From Alphaproteobacteria bacterium (GTDB taxonomy: Bacteria; Pseudomonadota; Alphaproteobacteria; Sphingomonadales; Sphingomonadaceae), in the NCBI GenBank assembly GCA_030424845.1, contig JAUHWC010000002.1, positions 186,001 through 250,000 of the forward strand: 64,000 bases of DNA, given 5' to 3'. Below the pieces are notes generated by a model. The model made no database searches. It worked only from the letters and a program-made list of their open reading frames with translations, and was not told the DNA's origin. Below, in pieces: positions 49,791 through 60,662 of the stretch (positions are counted from its first letter, which is position 1; the number at the start of each line of letters is the position of its first letter). The translations under genes and the position numbers were made by a program.

Positions 49791-50858
49791 TCACCCTTCC
49801 ATCGCGGCAAGGCGCTTGGCTTCGTCTTCTGCGGTGAGCGCATCGACGATCTCGCCCAGCGCGGTGCCGGCGAGAACCTCGTCAAGCTTGTGCAGGGTGA
49901 GGCCGATGCGGTGATCGGTCACGCGGCCTTGCGGGAAATTGTAGGTGCGGATGCGTTCACTGCGGTCGCCACTGCCGACCATTGCCTTGCGCGCGGCGGC
50001 TTCCTCGCCCTGCGCTTCCTCGCGCATCTTTTCATAAAGGCGCGCGCGCAGCACCTGCATCGCCTTGGCACGGTTCTTGTGCTGGCTGCGCTCGTCCTGC
50101 TGGATCACCACGAGGCCTGTCGGCAAGTGGGTGATGCGCACTGCGGAATCCGTCGTGTTGACGTGCTGGCCGCCTGCACCGGAGGCGCGGTAAATATCTA
50201 TTTTCAAATCATTATCATTGATCTGGACATCGACCTCGGTGGGCTCCGGCAGTACCGCCACTGTTGCCGCAGAGGTATGGATGCGGCCGCCGCTTTCGGT
50301 GACGGGAACGCGCTGCACGCGGTGCACGCCGCTTTCCCACTTGAGCTTGGCGAACACGCCCTGGCCGGTGATGTTGGCGACAATTTCCTTGAAACCGCCG
50401 GCATCGCTGGCGTTCATCGAAACAGGCTCCACGCGCCAGCCGTTCTCGGCCGCGAAACGCTCGTACATGCGGTAGAGGTCGCCCGCGAAGAGCGCCGCCT
50501 CGTCGCCGCCCGTTCCGGCGCGGATTTCCAGCATGGCGGGGCGCTGGTCCGCCTCGTCCTTGGGCAGCATGGCGATGGCGAGCGCGCGTTCGGCTTCGGG
50601 CAACGCCTTCTTCAGGCTCGCCAGTTCCTCCTCGGCCATGGCCTTCATTTCCGGATCGGAGAGCAACTCGGTGAGCCCTTCGACCTCGCTGCGCATGGCG
50701 GAAACTTCGGCTGCCGCCTTCGCCACCGGCTCCAGCTCGGCATAGTCGCGGCTGGCCTTGACGAACTCCTCGCCCTCCAGCTGGCCGGACGCCATCCTCG
50801 CCTCGAGTTCAGCGAAGCGGTTGGTGATCTGGTGCAGGCGTTCGGCGGGTATCTGCAT
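49791..50858 (-). CDS. prfA: peptide chain release factor 1
   Basis: [31 protein letters not shown]...[25 protein letters not shown]. Confidence 0.97.
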   Translation of the reverse strand: MQIPAERLHQITNRFAELEARMASGQLEGEEFVKASRDYAELEPVAKAAAEVSAMRSEVEGLTELLSDPEMKAMAEEELASLKKALPEAERALAIAMLPKDEADQRPAMLEIRAGTGGDEAALFAGDLYRMYERFAAENGWRVEPVSMNASDAGGFKEIVANITGQGVFAKLKWESGVHRVQRVPVTESGGRIHTSAATVAVLPEPTEVDVQINDNDLKIDIYRASGAGGQHVNTTDSAVRITHLPTGLVVIQQDERSQHKNRAKAMQVLRARLYEKMREEAQGEEAAARKAMVGSGDRSERIRTYNFPQGRVTDHRIGLTLHKLDEVLAGTALGEIVDALTAEDEAKRLAAMEG

Positions 50859-50861
50859 GGG

Positions 50862-52103
50862 TCAGGAGAGGGCCGCTTCGATCTTCGCAGCGTGCACATC
50901 GTCGGCCTTGATCCGCCGGTCTGCTTCGCCATCTCGCGTTGCAAGGGCAACGATCGATACCGCGCCGGACTTCACAGCCTTGTCGAAGCGCTTGCGCGGC
51001 GAACCACTTGCGACCAGTTCGGCAGACATTCCCGCTGCGCGCAGCTTGCCAATGGCGACAATTGCATCGCCAATCAGTTCATCATCCTCGACGACAACAG
51101 CAACATCCGCGCCAGCCTCACCCTTCTCGCCAACCAGCATCGCAAGCCGTTCGATACCGGCAGCCCAGCCGACAGCGGGCGTGGGCGCGCCGCCGAGCGA
51201 TTCCATCAACCCGTCATAACGGCCGCCGCCCAGCACGGTGCTCTGGCTGCCGAGTGCGCCAGCTGCGGCGGAGCCTTCGTCAGGGATGAACTCGAAAGCG
51301 GTGTGGCGGTAGTAGTCGAGCCCGCGCACCAGGGTTTCGGCGCGTTCCCACCTCACGCCCGCCGCATCAAGCCCGCTGGTCACTGCATCGAAGAAGGCTC
51401 GCGCGTCGTCTGACAGGAACTGGTCGATGCGCGGGGCATCGCCGACGAACTTGCGGTCGCGCGGGTCCTTGCTGTCCAGGATGCGCAGCGGGTTCTTGTG
51501 CAGCCTTTCCTGCGAATCCTCGGACAACTCGCCCTGCACCGCGCCGAAATATTCGATCAGTGCCGCGCGCCATGCCTCGCGGCTGTCGCCATCGCCCAGC
51601 GTGTTGAGGTGCAGCGTGACGCCTTCGATGCCCAGTTCCTTCAAGAGCTGGTCCGCCATGCACAGCAGCTCCACGTCCGCCTGCGGTTCGGCAGCGCCTA
51701 TGATTTCCGCATCGATCTGGTGGAACTGGCGATAGCGGCCCTTCTGCGGGCGCTCGTAGCGGAACAGGGGCCCATGCGTCGCCACTTTCAGCGGCGCATA
51801 TTGCTGCCAGCCTTCGGTGAGATAGGCGCGGGCGATACCTGCGGTGAATTCGGGGCGCAGCGTCAGCGATTCGCCGCCGCGATCCTCGAAAGAGTACATT
51901 TCCTTGGAGACAACGTCGGTCGTCTCGCCAATGGCGCGGCTGAACACCTCGGTCTTTTCGAACACGGGCATTTCCACGCGGCGGAAGCGATAGAGCTTGC
52001 GCACGCGCTCGAAGGTTTCGACCACAAAGGCGAAGGCTTCGGCCTCGGGACCGAAAATGTCCTGCGTTCCCCGGATCGGGCGCGGTGTCTGTGTCTTGCT
52101 CAT
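50862..52103 (-). CDS. hisS: histidyl-tRNA synthetase
   Basis: [65 protein letters not shown]...[12 protein letters not shown]. Confidence 0.96.
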   Translation of the reverse strand: MSKTQTPRPIRGTQDIFGPEAEAFAFVVETFERVRKLYRFRRVEMPVFEKTEVFSRAIGETTDVVSKEMYSFEDRGGESLTLRPEFTAGIARAYLTEGWQQYAPLKVATHGPLFRYERPQKGRYRQFHQIDAEIIGAAEPQADVELLCMADQLLKELGIEGVTLHLNTLGDGDSREAWRAALIEYFGAVQGELSEDSQERLHKNPLRILDSKDPRDRKFVGDAPRIDQFLSDDARAFFDAVTSGLDAAGVRWERAETLVRGLDYYRHTAFEFIPDEGSAAAGALGSQSTVLGGGRYDGLMESLGGAPTPAVGWAAGIERLAMLVGEKGEAGADVAVVVEDDELIGDAIVAIGKLRAAGMSAELVASGSPRKRFDKAVKSGAVSIVALATRDGEADRRIKADDVHAAKIEAALS

Positions 52104-52141
52104 GGGGAGCAGCCCTTAAGCCGCCCCCGCAAAAGCCGCAA

Positions 52142-53254
52142 CTACTCCGCTGCTTCCAGGAAGCGATCATCAATGCTGGTTTCGGCTTCCCAGCTCTTCA
52201 CTTCGGGCAGCACCTTCTCGGCAAAGAGCCGCATCGAGCGGACCGCATCTTCTGCCGGCATGCCCCCGAAATAGACATGCGGGAAGAAGCCCTGCGGCTG
52301 GTAGATTTCCTTCAGCTCCCACATCCGGTCGAGGATCATCTGCGGGGTGCCGGTGACAGCCGACTTGCTGAAGTTCTCGACATAGGCATCGATCTCTTCA
52401 GGCGAGTGCAACATCATGTTCTCGTAATGCTCGTAGCCCTTCACATTGGCGAAGGTGCCGGGCTTGGCGAGGGAATAGTTCTTCACCGCCGCGCGCATGG
52501 TGTGGGCGAGGTATTTCTGGCCCTGCTCCTCTGCGTAACCGGCATCCTCGTGGATGTAGAAATTGCCCGAGAGCATCGGCGGCGGCGGAGTGGAGCCGTC
52601 CTTGTGCACGTCCTGCCACACTTCCTTGTACTGGTCCGGCGGGGCCTCCTTGCCGCGCTGGGGCAGCATCAGCACCATGTTGCCGAAGCCGTGGCGGGCG
52701 GCCGCAACCATCGAATTGCCCGAAAGTGAGCCGCAGAACTTGCGGCCTTCGAAGCTCTTGATCGGGCCGGGGAACAGCTTTGTGCGCGGGATTTTCCCGA
52801 AAGCGCCCTCGCCCTCGATCACGCCGGTTTCCAGCGCCGGGATCAGCACGTCGAGGATATCGTTGTAAAGGTCGCGGCTCTTGTTCTGGTCAATGCCGAG
52901 GCCGGCAAATTCCTGCGGTGCCAGCCCGCCGCCGAAGCCCAGCAGCGCCCGCCCGCCGGACAGGATGTCGAGGTTGATGATATGCTCTGCCAGGCGCACC
53001 GGGTTGTGCCACGGCACGATGATGCACTGGGTGCCCAGCTTCACCCGCTTGGTGCGTCCGGCGAGGTAGGTGAGCAGCTGCAAGGGATCGTTGGAAACCG
53101 AATAGTCGGAGAAGTGGTGCTCGGTGATCCAGACCGAATCGAAGCCCAGTTCCTCTGCCAGTACCAGCTGGTCCACTTCCTCGCGCACCAGCCGCGCGGC
53201 ATCATAGCTGTCACCGCGCTGGTGCGCGAAACCCGTGCCGATACCTACATGCAT
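52142..53254 (-). CDS. LLM class flavin-dependent oxidoreductase
   Basis: EELGFDSVWITEHHFSDYSVSNDPLQLLTYLAGRTKRVKLGTQCIIVPWHNPVRLAEHIINLDILSGGRALLGFGGG. Confidence 0.88.
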   Translation of the reverse strand: MHVGIGTGFAHQRGDSYDAARLVREEVDQLVLAEELGFDSVWITEHHFSDYSVSNDPLQLLTYLAGRTKRVKLGTQCIIVPWHNPVRLAEHIINLDILSGGRALLGFGGGLAPQEFAGLGIDQNKSRDLYNDILDVLIPALETGVIEGEGAFGKIPRTKLFPGPIKSFEGRKFCGSLSGNSMVAAARHGFGNMVLMLPQRGKEAPPDQYKEVWQDVHKDGSTPPPPMLSGNFYIHEDAGYAEEQGQKYLAHTMRAAVKNYSLAKPGTFANVKGYEHYENMMLHSPEEIDAYVENFSKSAVTGTPQMILDRMWELKEIYQPQGFFPHVYFGGMPAEDAVRSMRLFAEKVLPEVKSWEAETSIDDRFLEAAE

Positions 53255-53450
53255 TCCCTCTCTCCTCTCCGTCGGCGGGCGGAGCCGTTTGCCGACTCTT
53301 CTCACACCCCATCTTCACGGCCGTGAGGATGACCCAGATCGCCCCCTTGCGCAATTCGCCTGTGGCATTGCCGGGCAACTTGCTCTAATCCCGCGCCGGA
53401 ATTTGGGAGGGGATGCCGCAGAATCTCGCAAAGAGGACACACGAGCATCC

Positions 53451-53987
53451 ATGCGTATTGAACATATCACGGTCGGCGACAACCCGCCGGAAAACCTGAA
53501 CGTCATCATCGAAGTCCCCACCGGGGGCGAACCGGTGAAGTATGAGTTCGACAAGAAGTCGGGCGCCTTGTTCGTGGACCGCATCCTGCACACGCCGATG
53601 CGCTACCCGGCCAATTACGGCTTCGTTCCGCACACGCTGAGCCCGGACGGGGATCCGCTCGATGCGCTGGTCATCGCCCGCTCGCCCTTCATGGCCGGCT
53701 GCGTCGTCCGCGCGCGCCCGATCGGCGTGCTCAACCTGGAAGACGAGCATGGCGGCGATGAGAAGCTGATCTGCGTGCCGGTGGATTCCACCTTCCCCTA
53801 TTACTCCGACGTCGGGGAAACAAAGGACCTGCCGAGCATCATCTTCCAGCAGATCGAGCACTTCTTCACCCACTACAAGGACCTCGAAGCCGAAAAGTGG
53901 GTGCGCATCGGCGCATGGGGCGATGCCGCCGAAGCGCGCAAGGTGACCCTGGAAGCGATCGAGCGGTACAAGGCCAGCAAGGGCTAG
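53451..53987 (+). CDS. ppa: inorganic pyrophosphatase
   Basis: MRIEHITVGDNPPENLNVIIEVPTGGEPVKYEFDKKSGALFVDRILHTPMRYPANYGFVPHTLSPDGDPLDALV. Confidence 0.97.
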   Translation: MRIEHITVGDNPPENLNVIIEVPTGGEPVKYEFDKKSGALFVDRILHTPMRYPANYGFVPHTLSPDGDPLDALVIARSPFMAGCVVRARPIGVLNLEDEHGGDEKLICVPVDSTFPYYSDVGETKDLPSIIFQQIEHFFTHYKDLEAEKWVRIGAWGDAAEARKVTLEAIERYKASKG

Positions 53988-54043
53988 GCCTTGCGCTGAC
54001 CGGGCCGCACGATCACCTGCGGCCCGGTTGCCTTGTGCCGCGA

Positions 54044-56050
54044 TCAAGGCGTGACGATGTTGAAATCGGGCGCAAAGGTATCGAACAGCCCGAAGAATTC
54101 CCCCGCCTTTGCCGCATTGCCTGAAATCGCCACCATGTCCTGCGCTGCCGCATCAGCGAGGGCGATCCTGCCGTTGAGCAATTGGTCGAATGCCCGCTTG
54201 TCCAGCCGGACAATCGCATCCGGGTCCTGCGCTGCACCGGCGCGATAATTCAGCAGGCCGCCACGGACTGCGACCTGATAAATGCCGCCTCCGCTGCCGA
54301 AGTCGAGGTTGAGCAGGATCGAGGCGCTGCCTGCCTTGGCAGGCGAAAGGGCAATGCCAGCGTAGTCGAGCAGCATTTCGGGTGACATGTTGACGAGAAA
54401 ATCGTCCAGCCTTGCTCCCGGCGGGATCGGCACCACGCCTTCGCGCAGTTCGCGTGCCGCAGTGAGATAGACGTTGCGCCAGGTGGCGGACACCTGCTGG
54501 TAGCCCAACTGTTCCAGCGTCCGCGCCTGCAGTTCACGCGCCGCCATATTCTCCGGCTCGGCAAAGACCAGCCGGTTGAGCACTTCGGCAACCCAGCGGA
54601 AACGGCCGGCATCGAAGTCAGCCTGCGCACGCGCCAGAATGGCATCTGCACCACCCATGTACTCGGCGTAATGCGCTGCGCTCTGGTCAGCCGGCAATTG
54701 GTCAAGGTTTGCCGGATTGCCGTCATACCAGCCGAGATAGAACTGGTAGGTTGCCTTGCCGCCGGAACCGAAGGTCCCGTAGAAATCCTGCACAGACCAG
54801 ACATCCTCCAGCCCCGGCGGCAATTCCATGCGTTCGCCGATCTCGTGCATGGTGAAGCCCCGGTTCGCCAGGTTGAGGCTGCGGTCATGCACGGCCTTGT
54901 AAAGGTCGCGCTGGTTCTCGAGATGGGTGATCGCGGCCGCATTGCCCCAGGTCGGCCAGTGATGTTGCCCGACAAGAACATCGGTTCCCTCGCCAAACTC
55001 GGTGATCATCCGGTCAATCGCCTGCCACCACAAGGCGGCATCGCGTGCCTTGGCCCCGCGCGGGGTCAACACGTTGTGCAGCGTGCGCACTGCAACTTCG
55101 GACACGTTGAGCAGCCGGAACTGCGGCAGATACATAGCGAATTCCGAAGGCGCCTCGGTTCCGTTGGCCCCCATGAAGACGATCTCGACCCCGTCAATCG
55201 TCCGGCTCGCCAGGTCCTCGCCGATCTCTTCCGTGGGCGCAATGAAGCTCTGCTGCCCGTTGGACACACCAGGGCCGAGCCCCGCACCGGTTGGCCCTTC
55301 CGGCCCGGGCGGGACCATGATGCCCGAGTAGTAGATCGTCCGGCGCAACATGGCATTGCCGGCACTCACGTTCTCGCTGACCGCTTCCTCGAGGAAATCT
55401 CCCGGCGCAATCACCTGCACCTTGCCGCTGGCGACATCTTCGGGCGAGATCACGCCGCGGACACCGCCGAAGTGATCCATATGACTGTGGGTATAGATGA
55501 CAGCGACCACGGGTTTGTGCCCGCGATGCGAATAATAGAGATCGAGCCCGGCACGCGACACCTCGATCGTGGTCAGGGGATCGATGATGACAAGACCCGT
55601 CTCGCCTTCGATGATCGTCATGTTGGCAAGGTCGAACCCGCGGATCTGGTAAACCCGGTCGGTGACGCGGAACAGGCCGTGAATGGCATTCAACTGCTGC
55701 TGCCGCCACAGCAGGGGATGGACATTCGGCGGAGCGGGTTGGTTGCGGATTGCCTCATCGTCGCGGAAGGTCCAGACGACGTTCCCCGCCTCCCCGTAGA
55801 TCACCGGATCGGGGTAGCGTGCAACCAGGCCGCGCAGGGCAGCTTCGAAATCGCTCCGATCACTCCAGTCGAAATCGGCCAGTGCCTCCTCGAACACGGC
55901 AGTGGTCGAAGGGCTGACCCAGGCTGGCGAATGTTCCGGAGCGGCATTGGTGGAAGACGCGTCCTGCTCGTTGGCAAGGATCGGCGATGCCGACAGGCAC
56001 AGGATTGGCGACACCGCCGTCAATGCGAGCAGACTTGTCTTTCTAGCCAT
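54044..56050 (-). CDS. alkyl/aryl sulfatase (SdsA1-like MBL-fold)
   Basis: Signal peptide; IYTHSHMDHFGGVRGVI; C-terminal SCP2-like part; FDLANMTIIEGETGLVIIDPLTT. Confidence 0.88.
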   Translation of the reverse strand: MARKTSLLALTAVSPILCLSASPILANEQDASSTNAAPEHSPAWVSPSTTAVFEEALADFDWSDRSDFEAALRGLVARYPDPVIYGEAGNVVWTFRDDEAIRNQPAPPNVHPLLWRQQQLNAIHGLFRVTDRVYQIRGFDLANMTIIEGETGLVIIDPLTTIEVSRAGLDLYYSHRGHKPVVAVIYTHSHMDHFGGVRGVISPEDVASGKVQVIAPGDFLEEAVSENVSAGNAMLRRTIYYSGIMVPPGPEGPTGAGLGPGVSNGQQSFIAPTEEIGEDLASRTIDGVEIVFMGANGTEAPSEFAMYLPQFRLLNVSEVAVRTLHNVLTPRGAKARDAALWWQAIDRMITEFGEGTDVLVGQHHWPTWGNAAAITHLENQRDLYKAVHDRSLNLANRGFTMHEIGERMELPPGLEDVWSVQDFYGTFGSGGKATYQFYLGWYDGNPANLDQLPADQSAAHYAEYMGGADAILARAQADFDAGRFRWVAEVLNRLVFAEPENMAARELQARTLEQLGYQQVSATWRNVYLTAARELREGVVPIPPGARLDDFLVNMSPEMLLDYAGIALSPAKAGSASILLNLDFGSGGGIYQVAVRGGLLNYRAGAAQDPDAIVRLDKRAFDQLLNGRIALADAAAQDMVAISGNAAKAGEFFGLFDTFAPDFNIVTP

Positions 56051-56115
56051 GGTTCAACCCCATCGTATGAATTGGCAGCACTTGAGGAAGGGGAGACAAT
56101 CCTCCCGCATCGCCC

Positions 56116-57501
56116 TTATTCCACCGGCCTGCCGGGATCGAGCAGGTCCTTCTCGCCTGCTCCGCTTGTCGCGCGCTCCTCTTCCACCTTGCGGGCGATT
56201 TCGTCTGCGGGGCGGACATCGGGCGTGCTGTCGTCTCTCGGGGCCGCGGAATGGGCCGGCGCAGGCACAGGTCCCGTGCCTGACGTTGGCAAGGGCGCGC
56301 TGCGCGGGTCCCTGCGCAGGCGGTAGATCGGTTCGGGTATGGCAAAGCCTGCCTGTTCCAGTGCGCTCTTCACGGCAGGGATCGCGCGGCTCTTGGCCTT
56401 GTACCAGTCGGTCTCCTCCTGGTTGATCCAGCCGAGGAACTTGATGACGATGTTGGAATCGCCCACCGCTTCCACCCGGCCTTGCGGCTCCGGCGTGTCG
56501 AGCACGAAGGGCAGGCTGCGCAGCACGTCCACGCCAAGGTGGCGCGCGGCGGTGGGGTCATCATCCGCATCGATCCCGATATCGAATTCGAAGCGGCGTT
56601 CCGGGTTGCGGGTGTAGTTCAGGATCACCGCCTTGAAGACGGCCGAATTGGGAATGCGCAGGTGATTGCCGTCCAACGTCATCAGGATCGTGGCGCGACT
56701 GGTAAGGCGGATCACGCGTCCTTCGTGGTTGTCGATCACCACCCAGTCGTTGGCGCGGAACGGCTGGCGCAGGCTCAGCATCAGGGACGCGACGTAGTTC
56801 TCCACCGTGTCGCGCATGGCAAAGCCCAGCGCGATGCCGATCACACCCGCACCGCCCAGCACCGCGCCGAGCAGCGTGCCCGCACCCAGCATGTCAAGCG
56901 CCACCACCAGCCCGCCGATCACGAAGATGAAGCGGATCGCGCTGGCGATCAGTTCGGCAAGGAAGACATTGGGCGTGACCTTGCGCCACAGGCCGGAAAG
57001 CGCGGCGAGCGCATAACCGATGCCGGCGATCAGGAAGGCGACCAGCGCGGCTGCACCGAGCAAGGGCAGGAGGCGCGAGAAATTGGCCAGCTTCTCGCCC
57101 AACGCGCCCAGTTCGTCCCCCGCATCGACGGAGATATCGCGCTCGACATTGTTCTCAACCGTCACCACGCCGGTAATCCGGCTGGCGATCGCCTCGGCGC
57201 GCGCGCCCGCCTGGGCATCCTGCACGGTGCCCGACAAGGTGACCACGCCCTCCTCCACCGTGGCGGTGATGCCCGCCAGGCTGGGCACCTCGGCAAATAT
57301 CCCGGCAATCCGCTCGGCGATCAGGTCATCCTGCCCGGTTTCGCGTTCGGCCGCGATGGCAGGGGCCGCAGTGGCCTCTGCCGCAGGCGGTTCGGGCGTC
57401 TCGACAGGCAGGATCGCGGCATGCGCAGCGCTCGCCAGCAGCAGCACGGGAACCAGCAGCATCGCCAGCATTCCCCGCATCGGGACATTGCCTCTCTTCA
57501 T
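56116..57501 (-). CDS. BON domain plus MscS mechanosensitive channel fusion
   Basis: Signal peptide; IAGIFAEVPSLAGITATVEEGVVTLSGTVQDAQAGARAEAIASRITGVVTVENNV (BON) followed by GLGFAMRDTVENYVASLMLSLRQPFRANDWVVI-type MscS core (GIALGFAMRDTVENY). Confidence 0.82.
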   Translation of the reverse strand: MKRGNVPMRGMLAMLLVPVLLLASAAHAAILPVETPEPPAAEATAAPAIAAERETGQDDLIAERIAGIFAEVPSLAGITATVEEGVVTLSGTVQDAQAGARAEAIASRITGVVTVENNVERDISVDAGDELGALGEKLANFSRLLPLLGAAALVAFLIAGIGYALAALSGLWRKVTPNVFLAELIASAIRFIFVIGGLVVALDMLGAGTLLGAVLGGAGVIGIALGFAMRDTVENYVASLMLSLRQPFRANDWVVIDNHEGRVIRLTSRATILMTLDGNHLRIPNSAVFKAVILNYTRNPERRFEFDIGIDADDDPTAARHLGVDVLRSLPFVLDTPEPQGRVEAVGDSNIVIKFLGWINQEETDWYKAKSRAIPAVKSALEQAGFAIPEPIYRLRRDPRSAPLPTSGTGPVPAPAHSAAPRDDSTPDVRPADEIARKVEEERATSGAGEKDLLDPGRPVE

Positions 57502-57588
57502 GCGGGCCAGTGTGCAGCAGATATGCAAGGGGAGGCAACGGCTTTTACCGCGCCTCCCCTTGTCCCCCTGCGTATCCGGCGTGCGATG

Positions 57589-57972
57589 TCAGGCAAGCAG
57601 CGCGGCCAGCCCCTTCACGATGGCAGCCAGCGCCAGCGGCGCGAGCAACGCGAAACACCAGATGATCGCGCGATCCCGGCGATATGTCCCGGCCAGCGCC
57701 GGGTCAGCGGCAGCCTCGTCCGAAAGCTCGCTCCAGCGCGCTTCGAACAGGCGGCAAGCCGGAATGATCGCGAAGACCAGCACGACCAGTGCGAAATAGG
57801 GCAGGATCGACGAGCTGTTTTCCTTCAGCACCGTCATGGTCACGAAAATCTGCAGGCCGGTATAGACCAGCAAGCCATAAGCCACGTGATCGCTGACGCG
57901 CTTGCGCCAATCCAGTTTATCCGCCGTGCGCTGTTGCGCTTGTTCGGCGGAGTGATGCAGCGCCTTTGCCAT
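57589..57972 (-). CDS. small membrane protein of unknown function
   Basis: 127 aa, hydrophobic segments. Confidence 0.55.
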   Translation of the reverse strand: MAKALHHSAEQAQQRTADKLDWRKRVSDHVAYGLLVYTGLQIFVTMTVLKENSSSILPYFALVVLVFAIIPACRLFEARWSELSDEAAADPALAGTYRRDRAIIWCFALLAPLALAAIVKGLAALLA

Positions 57973-58145
57973 CGCGCCATCTCCTCTCCAGTCCCGTGAT
58001 ACACATTATTACAAATTGGCATGCCCCTGCAAGGGCGGTAACCATATTTTCAAAATGGCCTGCCAATGCGGGTTTTCATGGAGGCCATGCATGAATCTTG
58101 CCAATTTCACTTCAAAGCATCGCCAGCCATGCTAGAGGACCGGTC

Positions 58146-58961
58146 ATGAGAAGCCTTGAAGACAATGCGCTGGACACCCAGGCGCTGGCCGAAAAGATGG
58201 AACAGGCCCACGATGCCGCCGCCCCGACGCTGGGCGAGGCGGGCGGGCTGGAAGTGGTTTCCATCGCCAAGAGTTATGACAAGCGCGCGGTGCTGACCGA
58301 CATTTCGCTGACCGTGGCGAAGGGCGAGGTGCTGGGCCTGCTCGGCCCCAATGGCGCCGGCAAGACAACGTGCTTCTATTCGATCATGGGCCTGGTGCGC
58401 CCGGATAGCGGCCGCATCCTGATGGACGGCGTGGATGTCACCAAGCTGCCGATGTATCGCCGTGCGATCCTTGGCCTTGGCTACCTGCCGCAGGAAACCA
58501 GCATCTTTCGCGGCATGACCGTGGAACAGAACATCATGTGCGTGCTGGAAATGGTCGAGCCGGACAAGGCCACCCGCGAAGCCGAGCTGGAACGGCTGCT
58601 GGAGGAATTCCACATCACCCGCCTGCGTGACAGTGCCGCCATGGCGCTGTCAGGCGGTGAACGCCGCCGCTGCGAGATCGCCCGCGCGCTGGCCGCCAAG
58701 CCCTCGATCATGCTGCTGGACGAACCCTTTGCCGGTATCGACCCGCTGTCGATCAGCGACATCCGCGACCTGGTGAAGGACCTGAAGCAGCGCGGCATCG
58801 GCGTGCTGATCACCGATCACAACGTGCGCGAAACGCTCGACATCGTGGACCGCGCCTGCATCATCTATGGCGGGCAGGTGCTCTTCGCAGGCAGCCCGGA
58901 AGAACTGGTGGCCGACGAGAACGTGCGCCGCCTGTACCTGGGCGAATCCTTCACATTATGA
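58146..58961 (+). CDS. lptB: LPS export ABC transporter ATP-binding protein
   Basis: GLLGPNGAGKTTCFYSIMGLVRPDSGRILMDGVDVTKLPMYRRAILGLGYLPQETSIFRGMTVEQNI; upstream of rpoN. Confidence 0.95.
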   Translation: MRSLEDNALDTQALAEKMEQAHDAAAPTLGEAGGLEVVSIAKSYDKRAVLTDISLTVAKGEVLGLLGPNGAGKTTCFYSIMGLVRPDSGRILMDGVDVTKLPMYRRAILGLGYLPQETSIFRGMTVEQNIMCVLEMVEPDKATREAELERLLEEFHITRLRDSAAMALSGGERRRCEIARALAAKPSIMLLDEPFAGIDPLSISDIRDLVKDLKQRGIGVLITDHNVRETLDIVDRACIIYGGQVLFAGSPEELVADENVRRLYLGESFTL

Positions 58962-59064
58962 TTTTCCGGCCACTTGCGATCACGTCGCGAGCGGCTGATG
59001 TCGGTGGCCGGACCCGCCACTGGCCCGCGACCTGCCAGCATCGCTGGCAGCGGACAACGCACTG

Positions 59065-60546
59065 ATGGCGCTCGGCCCACGCCTCGACTTACGCCAGTCG
59101 CAGTCGCTGGTGATGACGCCGCAGTTGCAGCAGGCGATCAAGCTGCTGGCGCTGTCCAACCTGGAGATCGAGGCCTTCATCGGCGATGCGCTGGACAACA
59201 ACCCGCTGCTCGAAGCAGGCGAGGTCAGCCGCGAAAATGGCGATGACGCACCGGATGGCAATTTCGAAGGCGACTCCCCGCCCGATGCCCCCACCGCCGA
59301 CGAGCTGATGCTGGCAGGCGGCGGCGAGGCTGATGCCCCGCTCGACCTTGATCCGGGCGCGCTCGATATCGATCGCGAAACCGGCGAATGGTCGGCCAGC
59401 CAATCCATCGGCGGCGGCGAGGACGGGCCGGATATCAACGAGCAGGGCGATGCCGAGCCTGACCTTGCCGCCCACCTCGAAGCGCAGGTCGGCCCCGCCG
59501 CGCCGGACGAGCGCACCGCCTTCATCGCCCGCCACATCATCGGCCTGCTGGACGATGCAGGCTATCTTCCGGTTTCCCTGCGCGATCTTGCGGCGGACCT
59601 CGGCATACCGCTCGCCGAAGCAGAGCGCGCGCTGGAACTGGTGCAGACACTCGATCCCACCGGCGTGGGTGCGCGCAGCCTTTCCGAATGCCTCGCGCTG
59701 CAAGCGATCGAAGCGGACCGCTACGATCCCTGCATGGAAGTGCTGATCGCCAACCTGGACCTCCTCGCCAAGGGCAGCTTCGCGCAACTGAAGCGCATCT
59801 GCGATGTCGATGACGAGGACTTTGCGGACATGCTGGGCGAGCTTCGCAGCTACAACCCCAAGCCCGGCCTCAAGTTCTCGCGAGGGGAACGCGCGCCGGT
59901 GGTGCCTGATGTCCTGATTACCGCAGCCGGCGATGGCGGATGGGACATCCGCCTCAACGAAGCGACGCTGCCGCGCCTTGTGGTGAACCGCGACTATTAC
60001 GTCGAACTGCGCGGCGGCTGCACCGACAAGCAATCGAAAGGCTGGCTGAGCGAGAAGCTGGCCGATGCCAACTGGCTGGTGAAGGCGCTGGACCAGCGGC
60101 AGAAGACGATCCTCAAGGTCGCCAGCGAAATCGTGAAGCAGCAGGACGGCTTCTTCAGGAAGGGCGTTTCCGAACTGAAGCCGCTCACCCTCGCCAAGGT
60201 GGCTGAAGCCATCGAGATGCACGAAAGCACTGTCAGCCGCGTCACCAGCAACAAGTATCTCAATTGCGACCGCGGCACCTTCGAGCTGAAATACTTCTTC
60301 ACCAGCGGCGTGGGCGGCGGAACCGATGGCGAAGGCGCGAGCGCGGAAAGCGTAAAGGCCCGCATCAAGGCGCTGTGCGATGCAGAAGACCCGAAGAAGA
60401 TCCTGTCAGACGACAAGCTGGTGGAGCTTTTGAAAGCCGAGGGCTTCGACCTGGCCCGGCGGACGGTGGCGAAATATCGCGAGGCTATCGGGATTGGCTC
60501 CAGCGTGCAGCGGCGGCGGCAGAAGAAGTTGCAGGGGGTTGGGTGA
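59065..60546 (+). CDS. rpoN: RNA polymerase sigma-54 factor
   Basis: MALGPRLDLRQSQSLVMTPQLQQAIKLLALSNLEIEAFI...RRTVAKYREAIGIGSSVQRRRQKK (RpoN box). Confidence 0.96.
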   Translation: MALGPRLDLRQSQSLVMTPQLQQAIKLLALSNLEIEAFIGDALDNNPLLEAGEVSRENGDDAPDGNFEGDSPPDAPTADELMLAGGGEADAPLDLDPGALDIDRETGEWSASQSIGGGEDGPDINEQGDAEPDLAAHLEAQVGPAAPDERTAFIARHIIGLLDDAGYLPVSLRDLAADLGIPLAEAERALELVQTLDPTGVGARSLSECLALQAIEADRYDPCMEVLIANLDLLAKGSFAQLKRICDVDDEDFADMLGELRSYNPKPGLKFSRGERAPVVPDVLITAAGDGGWDIRLNEATLPRLVVNRDYYVELRGGCTDKQSKGWLSEKLADANWLVKALDQRQKTILKVASEIVKQQDGFFRKGVSELKPLTLAKVAEAIEMHESTVSRVTSNKYLNCDRGTFELKYFFTSGVGGGTDGEGASAESVKARIKALCDAEDPKKILSDDKLVELLKAEGFDLARRTVAKYREAIGIGSSVQRRRQKKLQGVG

Positions 60547-60662
60547 TGTGATCCTTGGCCGAACGTCAGCTTTTCGGCGATGTCGCAGCATTCGGTAGCG
60601 ACTGGCACTAGGTGGAAAGCGGACGTTGAGGACGTTGCCAATGTCGGGCATAATCAACCGCT

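Noticed and set aside
49731-51413. 560 aa plus-strand ORF opposite prmC/prfA/hisS
   Set aside because: Antisense to three well-supported genes; no recognisable domain.
54671-56326. 551 aa plus-strand ORF opposite the alkyl sulfatase
   Set aside because: Antisense shadow; no RBS or family motif.
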